DNA of 64,000 nt, taken from contig DAOSOK010000004.1 of the NCBI GenBank assembly GCA_035373905.1, positions 62,001 through 126,000 of the forward strand. The letters run 5' to 3'. Source of the DNA: Candidatus Ozemobacteraceae bacterium (GTDB taxonomy: Bacteria > Muiribacteriota > Ozemobacteria > Ozemobacterales > Ozemobacteraceae). A program made the position numbers and the translations under genes. The notes under the pieces were generated by a model. That model was not told the origin of the DNA. It saw only the letters and a list, made by a program, of their open reading frames with translations, and did not search any database. Below are positions 1 through 8,421 of the stretch, in pieces (the stretch's first letter is position 1; the number at the start of each line of letters is the position of its first letter).

Positions 1-414
1 GGCGCCATCTCATCGGGCGGCGCGCTCCTGCCGGGCCGCGGCGAGGCCCAGAAGGCGCCCATGACTCCCGCCGTCAGGCGCGAGTTCGAGCGCCGCTACG
101 ACAAAGGCATCGAACTCCTCGAAAAGCAGGAATACGGCGAAGCTTCCCGCATTTTCGAACAACTCCTCACCGAAAGCTCCGATCCGCAGGATGCGAGCGT
201 TGCCGCCTACTGTCTCGCCGAGATCTGCTTCCGGAACAAGTCGAATGCCCGGGCTCTCGAACTGTTCAAGGAAATCGTCGAGAAGTATCCCGGCACGCCG
301 GCCGCCGACAATGCGAAGGCCGGCATCGAGTACCTCGAGAATTTCCACAAGCACGAGGCCGATTACGTTTCCCCGGACGTGGAGGATCGGAAGCGCCGGG
401 GAGCGGGCCGATGA
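1..414 (+). CDS. TPR-repeat protein, 5' end outside window
   Basis: The reading frame is open to base 1, and the first in-frame ATG (base 61) follows about 20 more coding residues, so the gene probably begins upstream of the window and 61 is only a possible internal start. The visible part contains two helix-turn-helix TPR-like units (residues about 5-80 after the ATG), with the alternating small and aromatic pattern typical of outer-membrane-assembly or pilus-associated TPR adaptors. It ends 31 nt before a pseudopilin gene on the same strand, so it is probably in that operon and could be a scaffold or periplasmic adaptor for pseudopilus proteins. The exact family cannot be fixed from a fragment. 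Confidence 0.7.
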   Translation, partial: GAISSGGALLPGRGEAQKAPMTPAVRREFERRYDKGIELLEKQEYGEASRIFEQLLTESSDPQDASVAAYCLAEICFRNKSNARALELFKEIVEKYPGTPAADNAKAGIEYLENFHKHEADYVSPDVEDRKRRGAGR

Positions 415-445
415 TGGACCCGTGCGGCGAAAAGGGCAAAATGGC

Positions 446-925
446 ATGAAACAGGCGTTCGAACGGCGACACGGTTTCTCGATCATCGAAGTGCTCCTGG
501 CGATGCTCATCATCGGTGCCGGCGTCGTGCCGGTGCTGTCGCTGTTTCTGACCGGTTCCCGCACCGTCGAGAAGGGCGGGTTGCTGCTGTCGGCCACCAT
601 CGCGGCCCAGAACGTTCTCGACCGCGCGAAGAGCGACGCGTTTCTCTGGGGCAACGTCCCGCTCACCCTGGATTTTCCCGATCCCGATCATCCGCAGTTC
701 ACGCTGCCCGCCTTCTTCGCGAAGAAATACAGCGCGTCCGGGACGCTGATCATCGAGGAGGCTCCCGGCCACACCGTCATCGGCACCGGCGAGAAGGAGA
801 CGAACCTGGTCCAGGTCAGCGTCATCATTCGCTGGATCGAAAACAAGACCGCGCGGTCGACCAGGCTCGTGACGTACCGTGCGAACACGAACTGCTTCGA
901 CCTGAAGACGTCCGCGAAATTCTGA
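446..925 (+). CDS. Prepilin-type N-methylation protein (minor pseudopilin-like)
   Basis: This 159-residue protein starts with a short basic leader ending in RRHG, followed by the prepilin signature FSIIEVLLAM with Glu at mature position 5 and about 20 hydrophobic residues. That is the class III signal cut and methylated by prepilin peptidase PilD/GspO. The C-terminal part is a small, mostly beta region, like type II secretion or type IV pilus minor subunits. The start at 446 is chosen because the frame upstream lies inside the TPR gene and the leader then has normal length. Its TGA overlaps the next ATG by 1 nt, which implies translational coupling. It is one of about ten pilin-like genes in this window; which machine assembles it is not visible here. 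Confidence 0.8.
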   Translation: MKQAFERRHGFSIIEVLLAMLIIGAGVVPVLSLFLTGSRTVEKGGLLLSATIAAQNVLDRAKSDAFLWGNVPLTLDFPDPDHPQFTLPAFFAKKYSASGTLIIEEAPGHTVIGTGEKETNLVQVSVIIRWIENKTARSTRLVTYRANTNCFDLKTSAKF

Positions 926-1578
926 TGAACCGCGAGGAACGAGTGAAACGCATCTCGGTGATGGCGCGCCCGGCAAGCGGTTTTACGCTCGTCGAACTTG
1001 CAATATCCGCCGTTATCGTATCGCTGATCGGTCTCGTGCTCGTGGCCGTCTTCCGAAGCAACCTCGCCACCTGGAAATGGGGCCAGGAACGCATGGAGTT
1101 CAACCAGAAGATTCAGCTCGCCATGAAGCAGGTATTCACCGACATCAAGCGCATCAATCCCGTCGTCCTCACCGACACCCAAGGGAATCTCTGGTTCAAG
1201 GGGGAGCGCATCGGCGACCTGTTTCCCAACGTCATCGAAGTCGTCGACACCGACAAACAGCCGGAAAACGGAGGCGAGGAGCTGATCTTCCAGCATACGA
1301 CCTATCGCAAGCCCGGCGAGCGGACGCAGGTGCGGCTGTTCCTCGAGCAGGGGGCCCTCATGCGCGAGACGACGGACCAGAACGGGACCCGCTCCCGCGT
1401 CGTGATCTCCGACAAGGTTTCGAACCTGCATTTCGTGCGCAACACGGCCGACATCAACGAGATTTCCGTTTCGATGACGATCGCGGATGACATGAACCCG
1501 AAGCTCACCGAGGACCTCGTCTTCGCCGTCCGCCTCGACACCGATCTCGTATGCGTGAAAGCGAGGGACGGCTCATGA
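925..1578 (+). CDS. Prepilin-type N-methylation protein
   Basis: A 217-residue pseudopilin-type protein. The leader ends ARPASG and is followed by FTLVELAISAVIVSLIGLVL, with Glu5 present. An internal ATG at 961 would give a very short leader (MARPASG), so either start is possible; 925 is favoured because it overlaps the previous stop. The globular part is about 170 residues, in the size range of GspJ/PilW-like minor subunits. It overlaps the next gene by ATGA. Assembled in the inner membrane or periplasm if the family assignment holds; no subclass is claimed. Confidence 0.8.
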   Translation: MNREERVKRISVMARPASGFTLVELAISAVIVSLIGLVLVAVFRSNLATWKWGQERMEFNQKIQLAMKQVFTDIKRINPVVLTDTQGNLWFKGERIGDLFPNVIEVVDTDKQPENGGEELIFQHTTYRKPGERTQVRLFLEQGALMRETTDQNGTRSRVVISDKVSNLHFVRNTADINEISVSMTIADDMNPKLTEDLVFAVRLDTDLVCVKARDGS

Positions 1579-2069
1579 TCGCCAGACGCGTCTCGAAGCG
1601 AGGATTCATCGCGTTCTACTCGTTCATCCTGCTGCTCATCCTGGGCATTTTCGGCATTTCCTACTGGGCCGTCTCGCGACTCTCGACGAGCGGCATCGTC
1701 CAGGAGGCCGGCCGCATTCGCGCGAGATGCCTCGCCCAGGCGGGCGTCGAGAAGGTGATGATCAACATCGTCAACCAGTATCGCCTGGGCAACCGCAACC
1801 TCGCATACCCCGGCAAATTCAGCCGGGACCGCACCGACAAGGAATACAACGTCGAGTTCGGGGACGGTTCGTACCGGGTCGAATCGGTCCAGCCCTACAC
1901 GGCGCCGGGAAGCAGCAAGGTCATGACGCAGGTGCCGTATTACCAGCGCCAGACGGCCATTGGGACCTACGACATCTGGAAGATCGTCGTCGTCGGCGAA
2001 GTGCCGGAAGGCGCACAGGCGCGGGTCGAGACGCTCGTCAAGATCATCAGGCAGTATGCCCGATACTGA
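1575..2069 (+). CDS. PilX-like pilus/pseudopilus minor protein
   Basis: This 164-residue protein has a basic N-terminus (ending SKRG) followed by a hydrophobic helix FIAFYSFILLLILGIFGISY. The prepilin-like G/F junction is there but Glu5 is missing, as in the PilX/GspK type of minor subunit. The next stretch (ARCLAQAGVEKVMINIVNQY) matches the pattern of PilX-type proteins, where an Ala/Gly/Glu-rich helix follows the membrane segment. The start at 1575 (ATGA overlap with the upstream stop) is preferred over an in-frame upstream codon at 1551. Probably a tip or initiator subunit of the same pseudopilus as its two upstream neighbours; that role is inferred. Confidence 0.65.
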   Translation: MIARRVSKRGFIAFYSFILLLILGIFGISYWAVSRLSTSGIVQEAGRIRARCLAQAGVEKVMINIVNQYRLGNRNLAYPGKFSRDRTDKEYNVEFGDGSYRVESVQPYTAPGSSKVMTQVPYYQRQTAIGTYDIWKIVVVGEVPEGAQARVETLVKIIRQYARY

Positions 2070-2095
2070 CGGGCGAAGTCGCGGGAGGAAAATAT

Positions 2096-3409
2096 ATGGC
2101 TACATATAAAAATGCGTTTCGGGGCGCTGCCCGTGCCGCGTTTCTCGGAGGCTTCCTACTCGCTTCCGTCGCGGGAGCGGGGGCGGCGGACGACGGGCCC
2201 CGGTTCAGCGGGTTTTCCGCCAAGGTTTCCGGCGACATCTACGGCCAGCCGCGGGTCATCGAGGACATGGACGGGGACGGAAAGCAGGACCTGATCTTCG
2301 GCGCCACGGACGGCAAGGTGCATATCTACTCGTCGAGCGGCAAGGAGATCATCAGGCCGCCGAACTGGCCGAAACAGACGGGAGCCCCGATCCTTTCCGA
2401 TGTGTCGGTCGCCGACCTCGACAACGACGGGAGCTCCGAGATCATCGTCAGCTCGCTGAACGGAAAGGTCTACTGCATGGACCGCCGGGGCGTGCAGAAA
2501 TGGGAAGTCAACACCCGCGGCACGATCCGCCTCTCGTCCCCCGAGGTCGCCGACGTCGACGGGACGGGGAACATGTCCGTCTTTATCGGATCGAAAGCGG
2601 GCACCGTGAGCCGGATCGACAAGGACGGGCGGCTGATCTGGGAGGTCCCGATGTCGACCTCCGTCTCGTCGCGCGTCGTCGCCGCCGACATCAACGGCGA
2701 CGGCACCAAGGAGCTGGTCGCGAAGGACGACAACGGGAAGGTCACGGTCCTGAACATGCGCGGTTCCGCGGAGAGCGGCTGGCCCCAGTCGACGGTCCCG
2801 AACCTGACCTGGCCCTTCGAGGTCGGTGCGGGCGACATCAACGGCGACGGCATCAAGGAGATCTTCACGACGACTCCGGAAAAAAAGTTTCTGATATGGA
2901 ACAGGGACGGCAGCCTCCGGACGCAGTTCGGCCTTTCCGACGCGTCCCACTCGGCTCCCCGCCTCGCGGACCTGAACGGGGACGGCCGCGACGAGTTCGT
3001 CATCGGCCAGGCGGACGGGGTGGTGATGGTGTGTGATCGCGACGGCAAACCGCTTCCCGGGTGGCCATTCAAGACCAGACATTCGATCTATCACACGCCG
3101 CAGGTGATCGACGTCGACGGCGACGGCCGGCTCGACGTGGTGTTCACGGCCTGGAACCCCGAAGGCGTGGGCAAACAGGCGGGATACGTGATGGCGCTGG
3201 GTCGTGACGGGACCCCGCTCCGCGGGTATCCGAAATACATCGGGAAATCCATCGCCCCGCTGACCTTTGCCGATCTCGACGACGACGGGTATCTCGAGAT
3301 GATCGCCGCGGGCGGCATCAACTACACCGACGATCAGCTTCACGTCTTCCCGACCGGCGCCCGCGTGCAGATCCGGCTGGCGATTCTCGGCAGCGAGGTA
3401 TCCTTCTGA
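2096..3409 (+). CDS. Secreted FG-GAP/VCBS beta-propeller protein
   Basis: A 437-residue protein with a signal peptide (about 1-30, ending AGAGAA). The rest is a run of roughly 50-residue blades, each carrying a calcium-binding loop of the form DxDxDGxxD/E. Eight are visible (for example DMDGDGKQD, DLDNDGSSE, DINGDGTKE, DVDGDGRLD), enough for a seven- or eight-bladed integrin-like propeller. A GGGAGGA ribosome site precedes the ATG at 2096; the longer upstream reading is a shadow of the pilin gene. It follows three pseudopilin genes and overlaps the next TPR gene by 1 nt. It may be a surface adhesin or a pilus-associated cargo protein. Typical propeller families bind ligands rather than catalyse reactions. 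Confidence 0.8.
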   Translation: MATYKNAFRGAARAAFLGGFLLASVAGAGAADDGPRFSGFSAKVSGDIYGQPRVIEDMDGDGKQDLIFGATDGKVHIYSSSGKEIIRPPNWPKQTGAPILSDVSVADLDNDGSSEIIVSSLNGKVYCMDRRGVQKWEVNTRGTIRLSSPEVADVDGTGNMSVFIGSKAGTVSRIDKDGRLIWEVPMSTSVSSRVVAADINGDGTKELVAKDDNGKVTVLNMRGSAESGWPQSTVPNLTWPFEVGAGDINGDGIKEIFTTTPEKKFLIWNRDGSLRTQFGLSDASHSAPRLADLNGDGRDEFVIGQADGVVMVCDRDGKPLPGWPFKTRHSIYHTPQVIDVDGDGRLDVVFTAWNPEGVGKQAGYVMALGRDGTPLRGYPKYIGKSIAPLTFADLDDDGYLEMIAAGGINYTDDQLHVFPTGARVQIRLAILGSEVSF

Positions 3410-4767
3410 TGCGGTTCGTCCCCTTTCCCGCTTGGCGCAGGGCTTTCCTGGCGGCGCTCTGCGCGGCTTCGGTGTGCGCCGGGGGCGCATGCGCCCAGGA
3501 AGAGGATGACGTCCGCGAGTTCCTGACCAAGGGGCAGGTTTGCTACCAGAAACGCGACCTGGCGGGTGCCGCGCTCGAGTTCGAGAACGTGCTCCTCCTC
3601 GATCCGGCGAATTTCGAGGCGTCGATCTGGCTGGCCCAGATCTATGCCGACCAGAAGAACATGTTCAAGGCCCGGCAGATGCTCCAGCAGGCGAAACGGA
3701 TCATGCCGACGCACGCCCGCGTGATCGCGCTCGAGAAACTGTTCGGTGCCGACAAGCCTCGGGTCTCGAAAAAGGAAACCGACCTGGTGATGCACGAGGC
3801 GCTGACCCTGCTCGGTTCGGGAACGAACCTGCGGCCATACGGCCTCGTCGTGCCCGAGCGGAAGGTCCGGGCCGCCGGCGTCCAGTCCTCGACGATGGCC
3901 GCGTTCGAGGACGTGGAAATTGCGATCGAACCCTCGCTCGGAACGGCCCCGGCGAACGCTCCTGCCGGTATCGACGCGTTCGCGAAGGAGGAGGGACCGC
4001 TCGCCCCCGTGTTCGAGGCGCGGACGGTCGAGGGACTGGCGAAGGCGCTCGACGTCTATTTTGAGATCGTCGGGAAGGACAAAACCCTCGTCGAACAGGA
4101 TGACAAGGGCTTGCTCACCGAGGGAATCGCGTTCTACGAGCCGAAACTCCGCGCGAATGCCAGCGACACCGAGGCCGTTTTCTATTACGGCATGATCCAG
4201 TTCTACAACGGGGCGGTCGAAGAAGCGTTCAAACTCCTCGAGCCCCTGCGTGACAACGAGACGCCCTACGGCGACCGGCTCCAGGTCGTCTGGAATGAGA
4301 TCGACAAACGGAGACGCGAGGAGGAAGCCCGCCGCGAAGCCCTCAGGCGCGAGGAGGAGGCCCGCGAAGCCGCCCGCATCGCCGCCGCCGAACAGGCCGC
4401 CGCCGCGTCCGCCGCGATCGCCGCCGCCGCAGGAAGCGCTCCCGCCGGAACCGTCGCCTCCGCCTCGAACCCTGCTGACGCCCTTCACGCCGAAGGCTAC
4501 GAACTGTACAAGAAGGGCCAGGTCGATGCCGCGATCGAGAGGTTCAATACCGCCATCAGCCGCAACCCGAACGAACCGAATTACCACTACCACCTCGGCC
4601 TCGCCCTCACGGACAAGGGACTCGGGGGGCAATACGACGCATTTGACCGGGCGATCGAGTCGTTCAACCGCGTTCTGCGCCTCGCCCCGCCCGGCGAAAA
4701 ACTCGCGAAAGACGCCGAAGCCATGGTTCGCGACATCACCGCCGCCAAAAACACCCTCAAACGCTGA
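3409..4767 (+). CDS. Secreted TPR protein with charged coiled-coil
   Basis: A 452-residue protein with a signal peptide (1-28, ending CAGGACAQ; the Cys could be a weak lipobox, not a clear one). TPR units lie at about 30-110 and again at 360-450. Between them is a Glu/Arg/Ala-rich helical stretch (about residues 300-340, repeats of REEEARREA type) followed by an Ala-rich linker. TPR proteins of this shape often act as periplasmic scaffolds in secretion or pilus systems. Its ATG overlaps the stop of the FG-GAP gene, and it is the last gene of this operon. Specific partner unknown. Confidence 0.7.
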   Translation: MRFVPFPAWRRAFLAALCAASVCAGGACAQEEDDVREFLTKGQVCYQKRDLAGAALEFENVLLLDPANFEASIWLAQIYADQKNMFKARQMLQQAKRIMPTHARVIALEKLFGADKPRVSKKETDLVMHEALTLLGSGTNLRPYGLVVPERKVRAAGVQSSTMAAFEDVEIAIEPSLGTAPANAPAGIDAFAKEEGPLAPVFEARTVEGLAKALDVYFEIVGKDKTLVEQDDKGLLTEGIAFYEPKLRANASDTEAVFYYGMIQFYNGAVEEAFKLLEPLRDNETPYGDRLQVVWNEIDKRRREEEARREALRREEEAREAARIAAAEQAAAASAAIAAAAGSAPAGTVASASNPADALHAEGYELYKKGQVDAAIERFNTAISRNPNEPNYHYHLGLALTDKGLGGQYDAFDRAIESFNRVLRLAPPGEKLAKDAEAMVRDITAAKNTLKR

Positions 4768-4935
4768 ACCCCGAAGATTCAGAACGCCCCCCAGGGAAAC
4801 GGCCACAGACGTTTATCCCGGGGACATCCCGCGATGTATTCGTGGGAAGGAAATTCTTTCGAACTCTTCGGTTTTGCGGCACAGCGGTTCGTTGTATCAT
4901 GCAAAGGCCAAAAAGATCGGTTGCGGTCGGGGATT

Positions 4936-4946
4936 TGTGATATACT
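4936..4946 (+). promoter_or_regulatory. Candidate extended -10 promoter
   Basis: A TGTGATATACT string (TG-n-TATACT, an extended -10 element) lies about 30 nt before the start of the next gene, inside the 209-nt gap that separates the pilin/TPR operon from the oxidoreductase operon. No good -35 is seen at 17 nt; TTGCGG lies at 4921 with a short 14-nt spacer. A clear AAGGAGA ribosome site (4962-4968) precedes the ATG at 4977. Confidence 0.4.
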
Positions 4947-4976
4947 TTCCGCGTTTGCCACAAGGAGAGAGTCGAG

Positions 4977-5720
4977 ATGGGTGTGACAACGAAACACAAT
5001 CGCGGCCAGGAAATTTCCCCTGACCTCGATGCCGGTGAAAACGGCGTCGCCGTCGAGGTGCCGGTGACCCGCCCCTTCGAAGGGTACACCTACATCCGCA
5101 AGGAATGGGTCGACCAGGAAGACGGGATCGAGAAGGTCACTTTCAACATGACGCTCGGGCCGGTCAATCTTCCCGCCGACTGGAGCCGCACCCAGACGTT
5201 CGTCATGATGCCGGAATGGGGCACGTCCCCCCTCCGCCGCACCTGGATCGTGAGACTGCCGACGCATCTCGAAGGGCACGAACAATATCTTTTCCACTAT
5301 TTTTTTCAGACCTACTATGCGAACGGTGAGGAGCGCGTCAGCAGCATGTTCGCCCAGTTGATCCAGCCGCGCGAGATCGAGTATATCGATTACGGAGGCG
5401 AGCTCGTCAACGTTCGTCTCCACTGGAGCGTCGGCGACTGGGCATACGCGCAGGACACCGAACTCGAGGTAGACGGCATCGAGTGGGGAAGCGAATTTTC
5501 CGTCAGCAGCGCGCCCTATCGCGCCAAAGACCGTCTGTATCAGAATGGCCGCACCCTCGTGATGCGCCGTCTGCCCGTTCCGCGAAGGTTTCACGGCCTG
5601 ATCTGGGCCCCGAAGGGCGCCGAGGTCCGCTTTTGCTTCCAGCTCGTGCGGCACCGCCCCGACGGCCAGGACCTGCTGTGGGACAACAATTTCGGTAAAG
5701 ATTACTCTCTGACCATCTAA
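4977..5720 (+). CDS. Carbohydrate-binding-like (CBM21-type?) cytoplasmic protein
   Basis: A 247-residue protein without signal peptide or membrane helix, predicted mostly beta. The C-terminus carries LLWDNNFGKDYSL, which resembles the WDNN-G-x-NY motif of CBM21/CBM53 starch- and glycogen-binding modules, including glycogen-targeting phosphatase subunits. The first half may hold a second beta-sandwich (HYFFQTYYANGEER region, aromatic-rich). It begins an apparent operon: the next gene starts 21 nt downstream, followed by the NTPase and the oxidoreductase subunits. A role in polysaccharide binding is inferred from the motif only; no catalytic residues are recognised. Confidence 0.55.
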   Translation: MGVTTKHNRGQEISPDLDAGENGVAVEVPVTRPFEGYTYIRKEWVDQEDGIEKVTFNMTLGPVNLPADWSRTQTFVMMPEWGTSPLRRTWIVRLPTHLEGHEQYLFHYFFQTYYANGEERVSSMFAQLIQPREIEYIDYGGELVNVRLHWSVGDWAYAQDTELEVDGIEWGSEFSVSSAPYRAKDRLYQNGRTLVMRRLPVPRRFHGLIWAPKGAEVRFCFQLVRHRPDGQDLLWDNNFGKDYSLTI

Positions 5721-5741
5721 TCGGCGAGGAGACCGTCACCC

Positions 5742-6308
5742 ATGAGACACCCCGACATTCTTACCCGCGAAGGCGCCGTCCTTCTCATCACCGATGTACA
5801 GAAGAAGTGCATCAAGCCCATCTACCGCAAGGAACCGATGATCAACAATATCAAGACCCTCGTTTCCTACGCCGGCATGATCGGCCTGCCCATCCTCCTC
5901 ACCGAACTGGCTCCCCAGACGTTCGGCGGAACGATCGAAGAGATCAAGAAGCTGATTCCGCGTCTCGAGCCGATCAAACGCAGCCGCTACAGCGCCTTCG
6001 GCAGCGAAGATCTGACCCTGCGACTCGAGGCGATGAACACCAATACCCTCGTCGTGGTCGGCATGGAGACCCACGTGTCGGTCTGCCAGACCGTGCTCGA
6101 TGCGCTGACCCGCGGCTTCCGCGTTCACGTCGTGCTCGACGCGTCCAGCTCGCGCCGCAAGGTCGACTGGAAAGTGTCGCTCGAGAAGATGCGCCGCGCC
6201 GGCGCCATCGTGACGACGATGGAACTCGTGATGCACGAAATGATCGAGCGCGTCGACGTGCCGCAGTTCGACAAGTTCCAGGAGCTGCTGAGCAACATCG
6301 GCCGCTGA
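5742..6308 (+). CDS. Isochorismatase-family cysteine hydrolase
   Basis: A 188-residue single-domain protein of the isochorismatase/nicotinamidase fold. The family's catalytic triad is readable: Asp18 (ITDVQ), Lys79 (EPIKRS) and Cys115 (THVSVCQTVLDAL), with the usual cis-peptide GMETH motif before the Cys. Length is normal for the family. These enzymes hydrolyse amides such as nicotinamide, or vinyl ethers such as isochorismate; the substrate cannot be read from the sequence. It lies between the CBM-like gene and a P-loop NTPase with gaps of 21 and 12 nt, so it is probably co-transcribed with the ferredoxin oxidoreductase genes. Confidence 0.85.
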   Translation: MRHPDILTREGAVLLITDVQKKCIKPIYRKEPMINNIKTLVSYAGMIGLPILLTELAPQTFGGTIEEIKKLIPRLEPIKRSRYSAFGSEDLTLRLEAMNTNTLVVVGMETHVSVCQTVLDALTRGFRVHVVLDASSSRRKVDWKVSLEKMRRAGAIVTTMELVMHEMIERVDVPQFDKFQELLSNIGR

Positions 6309-6320
6309 CGGCATTCGGAC

Positions 6321-7091
6321 ATGACGATGCCGATCGACGATGCCGCCGTCATTTTCCTTATCGGCGGACTGGGAGCCGGAAAGACCGAGCTCGCGCTGAA
6401 CCTCGCCATCCGGCGGGCGCGCAGGCTCGGTTCCGGCCGTTCCTATCTGCTCGATCTCGACATCGTCAACCCCTTCTTCCGCGTCCGGCACCTGCGCGAC
6501 GCCCTGACCCGCGAGGGCGTCAAGCTGATCGCGCCTGACGCGCAGGTGACCGCGAACGACATGCCGGCGATTCCCGGCGCGGCGTTCGGCGTTCTCCAGA
6601 GCCCCGACACGGCCGTCGTGTGCGACGTGGGCGGGGGGGAACTCGGACTGCGCGTCCTCGGCCGGCTCGCCCAGCAGGCGGCGGCGAGAAAGGCGCGGAC
6701 GTATTTCGTCATCAACCCCTTCAGGCCCGGTTTCACGAACCTCGACACGATGCGCCGCAGCTTCGAGATTCTCACCGAACTCTCGGCCCTGCAGGTGACG
6801 CATATCGTCGCAAACCCGCATCTGATCAATGAGACAACCCCCGACCTCTTCGCCGCAGGTCTCGAGAAGGTCCGGAATTTCGCATCGGGCATGAACCTGC
6901 CGATCGCGTTTTCCGTCGCGGCGCCGGCGCTCCTCAGACAGTTGCCGCACACGGCGGCGCAGCCGTCCGACGAAGCACCCACGAATCTGGTAGAGTATGA
7001 CGGACAGCCGCTCCTCGTGCTGGACCGTTACTGGGAAACACCCTGGATCATAGGAAAGGAACAGGAGGTAGCAACATGCCCAAATGGGTAA
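6321..7091 (+). CDS. P-loop NTPase (MinD/ParA-like or CobQ-type)
   Basis: A 256-residue protein with a Walker A motif near the N-terminus (IGGLGAGKTE, about residues 14-23), a switch-like LDLDIVNPFFR and a Walker-B-like VVCDVGGGELGLRVL. The overall pattern is that of SIMIBI-class NTPases that load cofactors or act as ATP-dependent chaperones. The deviant-Walker KGGxGK lysine is not present (the motif is GGLGAGKT). Its 3' end overlaps the ferredoxin-subunit start by 16 nt, a strong sign of coupled expression with the oxidoreductase. A maturation or activation role for that complex is plausible but inferred. Confidence 0.7.
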   Translation: MTMPIDDAAVIFLIGGLGAGKTELALNLAIRRARRLGSGRSYLLDLDIVNPFFRVRHLRDALTREGVKLIAPDAQVTANDMPAIPGAAFGVLQSPDTAVVCDVGGGELGLRVLGRLAQQAAARKARTYFVINPFRPGFTNLDTMRRSFEILTELSALQVTHIVANPHLINETTPDLFAAGLEKVRNFASGMNLPIAFSVAAPALLRQLPHTAAQPSDEAPTNLVEYDGQPLLVLDRYWETPWIIGKEQEVATCPNG

Positions 7092-7282
7092 TCAATGAAG
7101 ACCTGTGCAAGGGTTGCGGGATCTGCATCGCCCGCTGTCCGCAGAAGGTGCTCGGCGTTTCCGACAACCTGTCTGCGAAGGGATACCACCCGACGAAAAT
7201 GCTGAACGAAGAGAAGTGCACTTCGTGCGCGCTGTGCGGCCGAAGCTGTCCCGACGTGGCTATCGAAGTTTTCAAAGCCTGA
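7076..7282 (+). CDS. 2-oxoacid:ferredoxin oxidoreductase, delta (2x[4Fe-4S]) subunit
   Basis: A 68-residue ferredoxin with two complete CxxCxxCxxxCP motifs (CKGCGICIARCP and CTSCALCGRSCP), binding two [4Fe-4S] clusters. This is the separate delta subunit of KOR/VOR-type enzymes, passing electrons from the TPP-bound intermediate to ferredoxin. It is followed 23 nt later by the alpha subunit, then beta and gamma, which is the family's usual delta-alpha-beta-gamma order. An AGGAGGT-like ribosome site lies just before the ATG, inside the preceding NTPase gene. Confidence 0.92.
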   Translation: MPKWVINEDLCKGCGICIARCPQKVLGVSDNLSAKGYHPTKMLNEEKCTSCALCGRSCPDVAIEVFKA

Positions 7283-7305
7283 ATCATCCAGAAACGGAGA
7301 GAACA

Positions 7306-8391
7306 ATGGCTGAAAAGATCCTGATGAAAGGCAACGAGGCGCTCGCCGAGGCCGCCGTCCTGGCCGGTTGCCGACACTATTTCGGATACCCCATCACCCC
7401 GCAGAGCGAGCTTCCCGAGTATCTCGCGAAGCGGCTTCCCGAGGTCGAAGGCGTGTTCCTTCAGGCCGAGAGCGAAATCGCGGCCATCAACATGGTCTAC
7501 GGCGGCGCCAGCGCCGGCGCCCGCGTCATGACGAGCAGCAGCAGCCCCGGCATCAGCCTGAAGCAGGAAGGGATTTCCTACATCGCCGCGGCCGAGCTTC
7601 CCTGCGTCATCGTCAACGTGATGCGCGGCGGCCCGGGCCTCGGCAACATCTCGCCGGCCCAGTCCGACTACTTCCAGGCCACCAAGGGCGGCGGCCACGG
7701 CGATTACCACCTGATCGTCCTGTCGCCCAACTCGGTCCAGGAAATGGCCGACATGACCGTCAAGGCGTTCGAGGCCGCCGACATCTTCAAGAACCCCGTC
7801 ATGATCCTCAGCGACGGCGTTCTCGGCCAGATGATGGAGCCGGTCGTGCTGCCGGAGCCGACCGATTACGACATCAACAGCAAAAAATGGGCGCTCGGCT
7901 ACCGCGGCGCCGACAAGAAGGAACGCAACCTCGTCACGACGATCTTCATGAGCGTCGAGAACCTCGAGGAACACAACTGGCACTTGTACCAGAAATATCA
8001 GTACATCCGCGACGAGTTCGAGAAAGGCTCCTGGAAAGATCTGTCGGTCGAAGAGCACGAGTGTGAAGACGCCGACATCATCCTCGTCGGCTACGGCATC
8101 ATCAGCCGCATCCTCAAAACCGTCGTCGAGAAGTGCCGCAAGCGGGGCATCAAGGCAGGCCTGCTGCGACCCAAGTCGCTGTGGCCCTTCCCGAGCGGCC
8201 GCGTGGCCGAACTCGCGAAGAAGACGAAGCAGTTCCTCGTCGTCGAGATGTCGTGCGGCCAGATGGTCGAGGACGTCAAACTGGCGGTCGACGGAAAGAA
8301 GCCCGTCTACTTCTTCGGCCGAACCGGCGGAACCATCCCGTCAGACTTCGAGATTCTCACCGAAGTCGACAAGATCGTGCGCCCCGACTGA
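7306..8391 (+). CDS. vorB: 2-oxoacid:ferredoxin oxidoreductase alpha subunit (VorB-like)
   Basis: A 361-residue alpha subunit. The N-terminus (MKGNEALAEAAVLAGC, then YFGYPITPQSELPEYL) is the conserved pyrimidine-binding/domain I pattern, and MTSSSSPGISLKQEGISY and MRGGPGLGNISPAQSDYF are the family's signature blocks. Length and motifs fit the subunit annotated as VorB, which oxidatively decarboxylates branched-chain or other 2-oxoacids to acyl-CoA in the cytoplasm. The in-frame upstream reading to 7105 overlaps the ferredoxin gene and is rejected in favour of the ATG at 7306, which has a GGAGAGAA site. Substrate choice between 2-oxoisovalerate and 2-oxoglutarate is not decidable here. Confidence 0.9.
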   Translation: MAEKILMKGNEALAEAAVLAGCRHYFGYPITPQSELPEYLAKRLPEVEGVFLQAESEIAAINMVYGGASAGARVMTSSSSPGISLKQEGISYIAAAELPCVIVNVMRGGPGLGNISPAQSDYFQATKGGGHGDYHLIVLSPNSVQEMADMTVKAFEAADIFKNPVMILSDGVLGQMMEPVVLPEPTDYDINSKKWALGYRGADKKERNLVTTIFMSVENLEEHNWHLYQKYQYIRDEFEKGSWKDLSVEEHECEDADIILVGYGIISRILKTVVEKCRKRGIKAGLLRPKSLWPFPSGRVAELAKKTKQFLVVEMSCGQMVEDVKLAVDGKKPVYFFGRTGGTIPSDFEILTEVDKIVRPD

Positions 8392-8421
8392 CGGCGCCGC
8401 GCAAGAGAAGGAGCGAAGCAT

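Noticed and set aside
1727..2095. N-terminal extension of the FG-GAP protein
   Set aside because: The upstream frame runs through the preceding pilin gene; ATG 2096 has a ribosome site and begins a signal peptide.
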